42,463 bases of DNA from Fidelibacterota bacterium. Its GTDB lineage: Bacteria; Fidelibacterota; Fidelibacteria; Fidelibacterales; Fidelibacteraceae. This document shows positions 1-9,062 of the stretch, in pieces. The position numbers and the translations under genes were made by a program. The notes below the pieces were generated by a model. That model searched no databases and was not told where the DNA came from. It saw nothing but the letters and a program-made list of their open reading frames with translations. The DNA lies in contig JAGYLW010000004.1 in assembly GCA_018400915.1 (NCBI GenBank), forward strand, positions 1 to 42,463, written 5' to 3'. Within the stretch, counting starts at the first letter, position 1; each line of letters begins with the position of its first letter.

Positions 1-635
1 TCCACCCAGCCGTTGTCCCTGATCATCAGCGCAAGCTCCCCGACGGTCATTCCGTGCCGGATGGGAATGGGATACATGCCGATGAAGGACTTGTAGTCCT
101 GCTGCAGGACCGGACCCTCGGCGAGGCGGCCGACAGGATTGGGACGGTCCATGATATAGACCGGGATACCGTGTTCACCGGCGGCTTCCATGATATTTCC
201 CATGGTGGATATGTAGGTGTAAAATCGTGCGCCGATATCCTGAATATCGAAGAGAAGTGCGTCCACACCTTCCAGCATCCCGGATGTGGGCTTCCGGGTG
301 CTTCCGTAGATACTGTAGATGACCGCTCCGGTCCCGGGGTCCGTATTGTCCTCCAGGTGTACGCCGGCCTCGGTGTCGCCGCGGAATCCGTGTTCGGGGG
401 CAAAGATCGCCTTCACTTCCACGGTCTCCTCCGCATCGAGAAGGTCGACCAGATGATCGCCGTTGCGGTCGATCGCCGTATGGTTGGTGACCACACCGAC
501 GGATTTGCCTGCGAACATGGGGAATCCTTCGTTACGGGCGTTATCCAGCCCGGTGTTCACAACGGTATTGACGGAGCAGGACATTAAAAGGGAAATGCCT
601 GCACACAGGATAAAAACCGTTCTGGGTGATCTCAT
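1..635 (-). CDS. namZ: DUF1343 family exo-beta-N-acetylmuramidase (NamZ-like) lipoprotein, 3' end beyond window
   Basis: Not in the ORF track because it runs off the window. Minus-strand translation from ATG at 635: MRSPRTVFILCAGISLLMSCSVNTVVNTGLDNARNEGFPMFAGKSVGVVTNHTAIDRNGDH...FAPEHGFRGDTEAG...LLFDIQDIGARFYTYISTMG...YIMDRPNPVG. Lipobox plus DUF1343 motifs. Confidence 0.9.
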   Translation of the reverse strand, partial: MRSPRTVFILCAGISLLMSCSVNTVVNTGLDNARNEGFPMFAGKSVGVVTNHTAIDRNGDHLVDLLDAEETVEVKAIFAPEHGFRGDTEAGVHLEDNTDPGTGAVIYSIYGSTRKPTSGMLEGVDALLFDIQDIGARFYTYISTMGNIMEAAGEHGIPVYIMDRPNPVGRLAEGPVLQQDYKSFIGMYPIPIRHGMTVGELALMIRDNGWV

Positions 636-651
636 CGATTCGCTCCTCTCA

Positions 652-1530
652 TTATTTTTTCGAATATACCTTATTGATAAAATGCCCCGTGGAAGCGGCG
701 GAAGTCAGCAGTCCGATCACGATGCCAAGTATGACGGTATTGATCCATAAAAGCTGATAGACACGTGCCGGAAAATTCAGCAGGGGGAAGGTGCTGGCGA
801 GAAAACGGTGGGCAACGATCAGTCCCGCCGCCGAGAAGATACCGCCGACAAGCCCCTCAAAGGCACCTTCCAGGATAAAGGGCATGCGGATCAGCAGGTT
901 CCCCGAGCCCAGGATCTTCATGATCATGATCTGCCGCTGCCGGGCGTAGACCGAGAGCTTGATCGTATTGCGGATCAGCAGGTTCATGGCAAGTACGAGA
1001 ATAATAAGAATGAAGATCCCCGCCATCACGACGGCCTCCGTGACATTTTCCAGTTTTTCGATCACGGAGTGCCGGTAATGCACCTCGTCCACTTCCGGCA
1101 TGGCCTCCACCTGTTTTTTGAAAACACTCAGGTATTCCGGGTGATTAAAGGAGGATTTAAGACGTATCTCAAAAGAGGTGGGCAGGGGGTTCTCATCCAG
1201 TATGTCCATGATGTTCTCACCGAACTCTTCTTCAAAAATATCCGCGGCGGTCGCTTTGGAGATATAGCGGATCCGCTCGATGGTCCGGTAAGCCTTCAGT
1301 TTTTCCCGGACCTGTTCGGCTTCGTCGGCCGGAACGGAAGGTTTCAGGTATACTTCCACCACCAGGTTGCGCTTCAGCTCATAAAGCTGGTTGTAAAGCA
1401 CCCAGCTCAGCTCGAAAAGCGCGATCAGGATGGTGAGGGCGATAAAGATCGTCAGGATCGTGGCAAGCACCGGCGTTCTTTCGCGCCATAAATTATTGAA
1501 TGTCTGACGTAATACGAATAAAAACTTCAT
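652..1530 (-). CDS. ftsX: Cell division protein FtsX (permease-like)
   Basis: 292 aa, four-TM topology, FtsX-like extracellular domain; ATGA overlap with ftsE. Confidence 0.93.
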   Translation of the reverse strand: MKFLFVLRQTFNNLWRERTPVLATILTIFIALTILIALFELSWVLYNQLYELKRNLVVEVYLKPSVPADEAEQVREKLKAYRTIERIRYISKATAADIFEEEFGENIMDILDENPLPTSFEIRLKSSFNHPEYLSVFKKQVEAMPEVDEVHYRHSVIEKLENVTEAVVMAGIFILIILVLAMNLLIRNTIKLSVYARQRQIMIMKILGSGNLLIRMPFILEGAFEGLVGGIFSAAGLIVAHRFLASTFPLLNFPARVYQLLWINTVILGIVIGLLTSAASTGHFINKVYSKK

Positions 1531-2237
1531 TCCTGCTTTGTCAGTAAACGGATCCTTTGTTTTCCGATGTTCATGGTCCGGTCCGGCGGAAGCACCTGCC
1601 CGTTCTCCATGTAAATGCGCTTATAGGGCGTGTCCTTGATCAGTTCGTAATCGTGGGTGGCCATCAGTACCGAAGTGCCGTTCCCGTGGATGCGCTGCAG
1701 CAGGCTCAGGACGTTTTCCGATGCCTCGCGGTCAAGGTTCCCGGTGGGTTCGTCCGCGATCACGATAAAGGGGTTCCGGGTCATGGCCCGGGCAATGGCC
1801 ACACGCTGTTTTTCACCCAGGCTGAGGGTGGAGGCGCGCTGATCGCCGCAGTGCAGCAGGCCGACCTCGTCCAGCAGGGTGTTGACCACGCGCTTGACGT
1901 ATTTCCGGCGGTATCCCTCAATGACCAGCGGCAGCGACACATTGTCGAATACGCTCATGTTCTCGATCAGTTTGAAATCCTGGAAGACCACGCCGATATT
2001 CCGCCGCAGAAGGTTGATCTGCCGGGGGGTGATGCGGTAGGAAGACCATTTCCCGACCTTAACCACACCGCCTGAGGGAAGGATGTCCATATAGATCAGC
2101 CTTAACAGTGTGGATTTTCCTGAGCCCGTGGGACCGAGGATCAGGGTAAAATCCCCGTCGCGGAGCTGAAGATTGATGTCCTTAAGCGCCCCGGGCACAT
2201 ATCCGTAGTTGACGGTGACGTGGCTGAATTGTATCAT
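1527..2237 (-). CDS. ftsE: Cell division ATP-binding protein FtsE
   Basis: ABC ATPase with Walker A GPTGSGKST, signature LSLGEKQRVAIARA, Walker B IVIADEPTGNLD; next to ftsX. Confidence 0.94.
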   Translation of the reverse strand: MIQFSHVTVNYGYVPGALKDINLQLRDGDFTLILGPTGSGKSTLLRLIYMDILPSGGVVKVGKWSSYRITPRQINLLRRNIGVVFQDFKLIENMSVFDNVSLPLVIEGYRRKYVKRVVNTLLDEVGLLHCGDQRASTLSLGEKQRVAIARAMTRNPFIVIADEPTGNLDREASENVLSLLQRIHGNGTSVLMATHDYELIKDTPYKRIYMENGQVLPPDRTMNIGKQRIRLLTKQE

Positions 2238-2959
2238 TGCATTATTACGAGTATTCGTTTTGAATGTTCATGCGCTTCCCGGAAACTGAATTCTTCAAGG
2301 AATATAAACGTTCTTTCGGGAAATTCCACAGACAATTTTATTATTTCCCCGTAGGGATGGATATATTCCACGTGCCTTTCATGATACGTCTTCCCGCCGG
2401 GAAAACTGATGTAGATATCCGTGATGGCGCGCCGGCGTTTTTCATCATAGGAATTTTCCCTTTTGAAGGAGATCCCTTCCGGGGTGGTGTCCTCCATCTG
2501 ATCGTCGATCAGGCAGTTTTTCATTACGGCCGGAAGGGCGAGATCGAAAATATAGGCCTGCTCCGCCCCAAGGATCCTGTCCATATAGGCGATATGCGAA
2601 CGGATATCGCTGAAACGGGCGATATAATTCAGGGAATCGTGCAGGTTCAGGTAAAGGTCGACCGCCATGACGGGCGGGCGAAGCATATTGCCGGTAAAAA
2701 AAGGGATCCCGGGATAGTTCCTTTTTGCCGCGGCGATCATCGGAGCGGAAATGTCCATCCCGTATTTTGCTTCCGCCGGGAAAAGGTGCAGGAAGGTCCC
2801 GGTGCCGCAGGAGATGTCGAAGGCCGAACGCACGCCGAGATCGAATTCCGCGGCCAGGTCAACGATATATTCACACCATCCGGCGTAATCGATATCCGCC
2901 ATCAGCGTATCGTAGACCGCCGGGGAGATGGTATAGGGAGGACGGGAAAGGGAATGCAT
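2234..2959 (-). CDS. Class I SAM-dependent methyltransferase
   Basis: DISCGTGTFLHLF motif I, DLYLNLHDSLNYI; internal ATG at 2959 preferred over 3022 because 3022 lies inside the neighbouring gene. Confidence 0.8.
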   Translation of the reverse strand: MHSLSRPPYTISPAVYDTLMADIDYAGWCEYIVDLAAEFDLGVRSAFDISCGTGTFLHLFPAEAKYGMDISAPMIAAAKRNYPGIPFFTGNMLRPPVMAVDLYLNLHDSLNYIARFSDIRSHIAYMDRILGAEQAYIFDLALPAVMKNCLIDDQMEDTTPEGISFKRENSYDEKRRRAITDIYISFPGGKTYHERHVEYIHPYGEIIKLSVEFPERTFIFLEEFSFREAHEHSKRILVIMQ

Positions 2960-2960
2960 C

Positions 2961-3896
2961 TTATCGCCAGAGATAGGAAATGACAATGAAGATAATATAC
3001 AGGACCAGGAAGGCGGCCGCATTGCCGCGGTTTATCCCCTTTCGGACGAAGATCACGGGGAAAAGCAGCATCGTGAAGATCAGCATGAACGGAACTTCAA
3101 AATCATAGATGGAGATGTTGATGGGCAGGCCGCGGATGCCGGCGACGCCGCCGCCGACAAAGAACATATTGAACAGATTCGAACCGATCACATTGCCGAT
3201 GGAGATATCCGATTCCTGTTTGACCTGTGCCATAATGCTGGCGGCGAGTTCCGGAAGGGAGGTGCCGATGGCCACGACCGTCATCCCGATCACGATCTGT
3301 GAGATCCCGAAATAGGCGGCGATCGCGGAAGCGCTATCGATAATGCCCTTTGAAGCAAGGACCAGCGCGGCAATGCCGCCCAAAGCGAACAGCAGGTTTC
3401 GCGGCACCGAATTGTCCTTTTTGGGAAGGTCTTTGACTACCTCCCCCTTTCGGGAGCTTTTCATGAGAAAAATAACATAGGCGATGATGAGCAAAAGAAA
3501 GATAAGTCCTTCAAAACGGGAGATGCCGTCGTAGGCCAGCAGCGAAAACAGCAGGGACCCCAGAAAGAGCAGCAGAAGCTGCTGGCGGACATTATGGTAT
3601 TTCAGGGTAATGGGAGCGATAAGTCCCGAGACGCCCAGGATCAGGCCGATGTTGGCGATGTTGGACCCGATGATATTGCCCACGGAGATATCGGAGGCGT
3701 TCTGCAGCACGCCGAACATGCTCACCGTGAATTCCGGCATGGAGGTTCCGAAAGCGACGACGGTCAGGCCGATAACAATGGGTTTGATCCCCAGAATGCG
3801 CCCGAGATTGGCGCTTCCCCGGACCAGATAATTCGCCCCGAGGTAGAGCAGAAAGATGCCGGCGGCCAGAATGAGGAAATTCAGAAGAAGCTGCAT
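2961..3896 (-). CDS. Calcium/sodium antiporter (CaxA/YrbG family)
   Basis: 311 aa, two repeats: GTSMPEFTVSMFG...ISVGNIIGSNIANIG and GTSLPELAASIMA...ISIGNVIGSNLFNMF (alpha repeats of Na/Ca exchangers). Confidence 0.93.
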   Translation of the reverse strand: MQLLLNFLILAAGIFLLYLGANYLVRGSANLGRILGIKPIVIGLTVVAFGTSMPEFTVSMFGVLQNASDISVGNIIGSNIANIGLILGVSGLIAPITLKYHNVRQQLLLLFLGSLLFSLLAYDGISRFEGLIFLLLIIAYVIFLMKSSRKGEVVKDLPKKDNSVPRNLLFALGGIAALVLASKGIIDSASAIAAYFGISQIVIGMTVVAIGTSLPELAASIMAQVKQESDISIGNVIGSNLFNMFFVGGGVAGIRGLPINISIYDFEVPFMLIFTMLLFPVIFVRKGINRGNAAAFLVLYIIFIVISYLWR

Positions 3897-3901
3897 GTTG
3901 C

Positions 3902-4492
3902 CTACCTGTATAATCCGTTTTCTTGAATGTAGTCATTCACCGCGTCGGGAAGCAGGCCTGAAACGGGTTCTCCCCTTGCGATCCGGCGGCGTATGTCCGT
4001 GGAAGCAAGCGGAAGAGTGCCGGCGTCAAGGGCGTGTAGCCGGTCCCCGTAGGGATGGGCGTCGATGCGTTCCTGCAGGTCCTCCTCATGACAGCGGGGA
4101 AGCACAATGAATCCGGCGTAGCGGAAATGTTCCGGATATCCCTTCCACTTGTCCAGCATGTCGAGATTGTCGTCGCCGATCACCCAGTAAAGCCGTGAGC
4201 CCGGATATGCGGCGTGAAAATATTTCAGGGTATCGAGGGTATAGGAAAGCCCCTTGCGTTCGATCTCGACGCGGGAGACCCGCGAATCCGGTACGGAGCG
4301 TGCGGCAATGGAGAGCATGTTCAGCCGGTGGCGGTCCTCCGCATGCTTTATCCCGTGCTTAAAAGGGGAGTGGGCGGCAGGAATAAAATACAGCGTATCC
4401 GGCTTAAAGCTCGCAACGATCGCTTTTGCAAAATGGATGTGCCCGTTGTGCACGGGATCGAATGCGCCGCCGTACAGGCAAAGCCGTTTCAT
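3902..4492 (-). CDS. nadD: Nicotinate-nucleotide adenylyltransferase
   Basis: GGAFDPVHNGHIHFA, IPAAHSPFKHG, WVIGDDNLDMLDKW, STDIRRRIARGEP. Confidence 0.95.
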   Translation of the reverse strand: MKRLCLYGGAFDPVHNGHIHFAKAIVASFKPDTLYFIPAAHSPFKHGIKHAEDRHRLNMLSIAARSVPDSRVSRVEIERKGLSYTLDTLKYFHAAYPGSRLYWVIGDDNLDMLDKWKGYPEHFRYAGFIVLPRCHEEDLQERIDAHPYGDRLHALDAGTLPLASTDIRRRIARGEPVSGLLPDAVNDYIQENGLYR

Positions 4493-5265
4493 TGCTCCGT
4501 TTCCGCCATTGCTTTCATCAGCTTGTTGTAGTCGCTCCGTTCGGAAGCGCTCAGGGCGCCTTTATCGATCTGATCCAGCATATCGGCCGTTTTTTCTGTG
4601 TTATTGAGATTCCGGTAACAGCGCGCCATCTGCAGATAGGTCTTGTTCAGCAGGGGCGTGTCGTAATAGCCCTCGGTGATCTCCTCAAAGGTGATCGCGG
4701 CCGCCTTCCATTCACGCAGCACCATGTACAGTTTTCCGGCTTCGTAGATCTTCTTTGCCTGACCGGTGCGGAGTTCCTGAATGCGTTCCTCCGCGACCTC
4801 CCGGTATTCGCTGAAAGGGTATTCACGGATAAAATCCTGATAGGCGCGGATCGCCTTGACAATGTATTCGTCATCCCGCTGATACCCGGGGCTCTGCCGG
4901 TAATAGCACTCCGCGATCTTAAAGCGGGTCTCCTCGTAGAGGTCGCTTTCCGGCCAGCGGCGCAGCAGCTGCTGGTATTTGTCGATGGCCAGGAGATATT
5001 CCTTGAGCTCGTAATGCGAAGTGGCCAGGTAGAACTGCGCATCATCGGCGATATCGCTGCCGGGAGCGTTAAAGACCACAAAATTGAAGTCCTCGATACA
5101 CTTGTAGTACTTACCCGATTCAAACGCCTCAAGGGCATCTTCATAGCGTTCAAGGTAGGTGCGTTCCTCTTCGTCCGCATCGCTTTTCCCCGCTTTTCCC
5201 GTAGAACACCCGGAGATCAGAATGCCGATCATGAACACCGTGCTTAAGAGTATGTGTTTCTTCAT
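4489..5265 (-). CDS. bamD: Outer membrane protein assembly factor BamD (YfiO/TPR lipoprotein)
   Basis: Lipobox ISGCSTG, TPR repeats typical of BamD (YKCIEDFNFVVFNAPGSDIADDAQFYLATSHY). Confidence 0.88.
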   Translation of the reverse strand: MKKHILLSTVFMIGILISGCSTGKAGKSDADEEERTYLERYEDALEAFESGKYYKCIEDFNFVVFNAPGSDIADDAQFYLATSHYELKEYLLAIDKYQQLLRRWPESDLYEETRFKIAECYYRQSPGYQRDDEYIVKAIRAYQDFIREYPFSEYREVAEERIQELRTGQAKKIYEAGKLYMVLREWKAAAITFEEITEGYYDTPLLNKTYLQMARCYRNLNNTEKTADMLDQIDKGALSASERSDYNKLMKAMAETEQ

Positions 5266-5373
5266 AAAGTCCTAACGTTTAGAATGTGATACAGATCCCT
5301 GTGTTTATGCCCGCCCGGTCCGAGGTCCCTTAGCGAGGGAACGCAGTATACGTTTGCGCGTATTTCCCGGTTC

Positions 5374-6077
5374 TCATTGTAGTGTTTTATCCGGAAAACC
5401 GGCATCCACTGCGGATATGAAATGATTGAAAAACAAAGCTGTTCCGAAATATGCGCCGATTTTCAATAAATCGTTGGCATCAAAGGGCGCATGCCGGCGT
5501 ACGCATACTGACGACGGAATATTCTGGTAGAGGCCTTCCAGCGGATCGCCGGATCCACGATACCGCCCGTCCAGTCATCCCAGCCGCTCATGAACTGTTC
5601 GTATTTTCCGATATTCTCATAAAATGGTAATCGCGTTCGATGCGGATACATATTCCGTAACCGTCCGCGATATCTGCCATGAGGTCACGGTAGCGTCTTC
5701 ATCCTGCGGTGAATAGGCCCGGTTGTCGACGTACACGGTCGCGGTATGTGTGCTGGGGTCCCGGGAAGGGTCGTAATGATCGAGCCAGTTGACCACGGTC
5801 CAGTGTGCGTCGGCAAAAATCCCTGCAGTTGTCCACCCTGAGATCGCCGCGCCGGGGTAAAATAGAGGCCCCGCCGATGAAAGCGGCTCTGGCCAAGGTA
5901 CATTGCTGCCATGCCTTTTTTTCCCGCGTACCACTGTCCGGCGCCGGGAACTGCCAGGGACATCCCGATGCCCAGCGGAACGGACTTTGCGGATCCCGAC
6001 CGGATGCGTTCCGGCGGCTGCGCCTGCAGCAGTGCGGCAAGGACCAGCAATGTGATCATAAAACGTTTCATAGGCAT
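5374..6077 (-). pseudogene. Frameshifted remnant of a membrane/envelope protein, possibly DUF5683-like
   Basis: Coherent protein only when frames are joined: MKRFMITLLVLAALLQAQ...VPLGIGMSLAVPGAGQWYAGKKGMAAMYLG / AAFIGG / GLYF / RRGDLRVDNCRDF / ADAHWTVVNWLDHYDPSRDPSTHTATVYVDNRAYSPQDED / RYRDLMADIADGYG...RIERDYHF / YENIGKYEQFMSGWDDWTGGIVDP / FDANDLLKIGAYFGTALFFNHFISAVDAGFPDKTLQ*. Confidence 0.78.
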
Positions 6078-6083
6078 GATATA

Positions 6084-9062
6084 CTAAAAATCGAACAAGA
6101 TTGTCCAGTAAAATCGAAAATTGTTGCCCAGGGTCTTACGCTCCCCGAACTCGCGGTATTCGATCTCGTTCAGGGCATACACAAGGTCAAAGGTCAGCGC
6201 CAGCGGGAAACCGTACCAGGAATGCCCCCCGATGCGGGCTTCGACCCCCACATCCTGCTTGAAGACGGGATCGCTTTTCCCGAAGGTCCAGGCATCACCG
6301 ATCTGATGATAGAGCCCCAGATACAGGTTTTCGAAGGAAAAGGGCTCAATATTCAGGTTCAGCCTCTTGCTGACGGGGAAGCGAAAGGTCGATGAAAGGA
6401 TCAGCTTATGCGTGCCTTCGATGGCATAGAAGGGATAGCCTTTCAGCCCCGGCATGCCGCCGGCAAAGTAATTGAAAAAACTGTCGATCCGGGTATTGAA
6501 CATCATTCCCGCATCCAGGTTGAAGGAAAGGGCGCTGTGCCTGCTGCCGGGAAAGGGAATGAATACATCGGCGTCCAGGTCAAGGCGCGGGGTGTAGTGT
6601 TTGGTGTAGGTTTCTTCGTATGTCCCGTAGTCGGTGACCTTATAGTCGTCAATGAACTGGTTGAGATCGTAGGCCAGCACAACCTTGTTGATACGCACGC
6701 CCCGGGTGGGGGAGATATTGCTCTGCCAGTGGGGCCGCGTAAAGTCTCCCCGGTAGCGGAATTCCACGCGCTGGCCCTTGTAATAAGTGGCGGGTACGAA
6801 TTTTACCAGTCCCAGGGAGCGATCGTTGAATTCCCCCTTGATATTGGAGGTGTAGCTTCCCGCGGTGCCGGAAAGTTCGAAATAATGCTTCGCGCGCCAC
6901 GTGTAATGCATTCCCAGGGACAGCTCGCTCAGCGAAAACCGCACCTTCTGTTCCATGGTCCAGTAATCGTTGTAAAGAATGGAGTCGGTCCGGGACAGTC
7001 CCACGGCATACACTTCGGCATAAAAGCGCGGGAGGAACTGATTGAAGTCCAGGCGCGCATTGATATCGTAATCTCCGCGGAGATTGATATCCGCCATGGC
7101 GAAAAGGTTCATCTTGTCCAGCATCTCGTTCTGGTAAAAGATCAGTCCCGCCTTCATGGCGTCATAATCATACTGCAGGAAAGGCATGAAGAACAGGTTG
7201 CTGAACTGAAATTCGTAATCCCGGACGGGGGGCAGTGTGTCCGCGGTGCGGGTCTGCATCACCGTGGGGAAGCTGTAATCCTTGTACTCCGCGTATGCTT
7301 TGGGAATGTGTTGCTCCGTGCCCTGTTTGCTGAGGATGAACTGTGCGTTCCTGAACTGTGAATAGACCAGGGTGTCGCTCCGGGGATGGACCGCCGGATA
7401 CATGGCGGCGCCGCGGACATTGGTCACCAGCTCGCTCTCCGGAGCTTCCGCGGTGAGGTCTTGCCGGTAAATATTAAAAATGCCCGTGCGGTCCGAAGCG
7501 TAATAAAGCGTTTTTCCGTCGCCGGTGACAAAGGGGGTCCGGTTGTCGTACTGAATGTCAAAGATAAAGGGCTCCATATTGCCGCTCTCGGTATTCAGCC
7601 GGTAGATATCCCGGCCGTGGTTCACGGCCATGTCGAAATAGAGGTACCGGCCCTGCGGATCGCTCTGCATGATAAAGACCTGCTCGCCTTCTGAGAAGTC
7701 CGTGAGGTTCTCCATGGCGGAGTTTTCCGGATCGTAGCGGTAGATGTTGTGGGTGCCGTCGTGGACGCGGATCACATAGAGCTGCCCCGAACGGTCGGCG
7801 GTCACGGAATAGATGCGGGCATCCTCCGTCATCCGGGTAAGCTTTTCCGTGCTGAAATCGTATTTCATCAGGTCAAACCAGGTGGAGCCGTAGAGGTTCG
7901 CTTTCTGACGCTGGGCAAAGTAAAGCGTATTGCCGTCGGGGGACCACGCGACGTTCCCGCGGACGCGGTCTTTCGATATCATGTCCGGCTTTCCGTCGTC
8001 AAGGGAATATAAAAAATTATAGCTGATGTAATCGAAGCCCCTGCTGGAATGAAAAACGAAATGTTCGCCGCCGGGAGACCAGGATGGCAGGAAGTTCCCG
8101 GGGCCTTCGGAAAAAAAGGTTTCCCCCTCGGCGAGGTGCTGCCGGAGGACCGTTGTGCTGTTCAGATAATCGCGCCGGATATGATCGGTGAAATCCAGGT
8201 AAAGGTCTTTCCCTTTCATGCCGGTGACATCCTCCAGGATCCGGTTGAAGGAAAGCCGCAGTTTGTTGCGGGCGGCCCTGGCGATGTCCGCATGAATGCC
8301 GCTGCCGAAGCGGCCGGCCAGGTAGGAGGCGAACGCGTAGCCGGTGTTGTAAACGGCCTCATTCCCGATACCCGGGTGACCGAAGTGGCCGACATCGTTC
8401 CAGGACATGACATGCCCGTTCAGCGCCGCATCGCGCAGGATCATATCGCGGTGGGAGTCCCAGGCGTCATGGGAGGCGTTCTCGTACTGGTACTGTGCCA
8501 CACCCTCCGCCCACCACATGGGCACGATGGAATTGGCGACCGGCACGGAAGCGATGCCTTTGGGATATTCCAGGATAATGTTCTCTTTCATGGGGGTTTC
8601 GCGGTCCAGCCACTGCAGATAGAACATGGGGATATTGATGGGGTATTTCATCGAAGCGCCCAGGGAAACGATATGCGAGAACTCATGGGTCAGCACATTC
8701 CACATCCACTGATGATTTCCCCGAAGGTCAAATTCCAGCGGGGACGCCCAGATCAGGATCTTGTTGTCAAAATAATAGGCGCCTCCGTTCGCATAGTCGT
8801 CCGTGTCCTGGATGATAATGTGCGTTCTTTCCCGCGGTTCCCAGTTGTAGAGCCCCGTCACATGCGGATAAATGGTTTCCGCAACTTCCATGGCCATGCG
8901 TACGGACCATTCCGTCCCTTCGTGAAAGTGGAACACGAAGTGCTCGGTCTCGAAGGTCTTCCATTCCAGTTCGGGATGATGCGGTTCGTACTGGGCGGAA
9001 AGCGGCGCCGCGAGTACCGACAGGAGTAAAAGGAAACAGATATATATTCTGTGATCGCGCAT
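6084..9062 (-). CDS. Secreted gluzincin-like peptidase with PD40/TolB-like beta-propeller and C-terminal beta-barrel-like domain
   Basis: 992 aa; signal peptide; VLTHEFSHIVSLG (HExxH) with downstream WWAEGVAQYQYE; repeated WSPxG/WSPDGNTLYFA propeller blades; C-terminal aromatic-ending beta-strand-rich region (...FRFYWTILFDF). Confidence 0.82.
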   Translation of the reverse strand: MRDHRIYICFLLLLSVLAAPLSAQYEPHHPELEWKTFETEHFVFHFHEGTEWSVRMAMEVAETIYPHVTGLYNWEPRERTHIIIQDTDDYANGGAYYFDNKILIWASPLEFDLRGNHQWMWNVLTHEFSHIVSLGASMKYPINIPMFYLQWLDRETPMKENIILEYPKGIASVPVANSIVPMWWAEGVAQYQYENASHDAWDSHRDMILRDAALNGHVMSWNDVGHFGHPGIGNEAVYNTGYAFASYLAGRFGSGIHADIARAARNKLRLSFNRILEDVTGMKGKDLYLDFTDHIRRDYLNSTTVLRQHLAEGETFFSEGPGNFLPSWSPGGEHFVFHSSRGFDYISYNFLYSLDDGKPDMISKDRVRGNVAWSPDGNTLYFAQRQKANLYGSTWFDLMKYDFSTEKLTRMTEDARIYSVTADRSGQLYVIRVHDGTHNIYRYDPENSAMENLTDFSEGEQVFIMQSDPQGRYLYFDMAVNHGRDIYRLNTESGNMEPFIFDIQYDNRTPFVTGDGKTLYYASDRTGIFNIYRQDLTAEAPESELVTNVRGAAMYPAVHPRSDTLVYSQFRNAQFILSKQGTEQHIPKAYAEYKDYSFPTVMQTRTADTLPPVRDYEFQFSNLFFMPFLQYDYDAMKAGLIFYQNEMLDKMNLFAMADINLRGDYDINARLDFNQFLPRFYAEVYAVGLSRTDSILYNDYWTMEQKVRFSLSELSLGMHYTWRAKHYFELSGTAGSYTSNIKGEFNDRSLGLVKFVPATYYKGQRVEFRYRGDFTRPHWQSNISPTRGVRINKVVLAYDLNQFIDDYKVTDYGTYEETYTKHYTPRLDLDADVFIPFPGSRHSALSFNLDAGMMFNTRIDSFFNYFAGGMPGLKGYPFYAIEGTHKLILSSTFRFPVSKRLNLNIEPFSFENLYLGLYHQIGDAWTFGKSDPVFKQDVGVEARIGGHSWYGFPLALTFDLVYALNEIEYREFGERKTLGNNFRFYWTILFDF

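Noticed and set aside
6408-9029. Long plus-strand ORFs (317 aa, 326 aa) opposite the 992-aa protein
   Set aside because: Shadow ORFs in high-GC third-position sequence; sense protein has clear domains.
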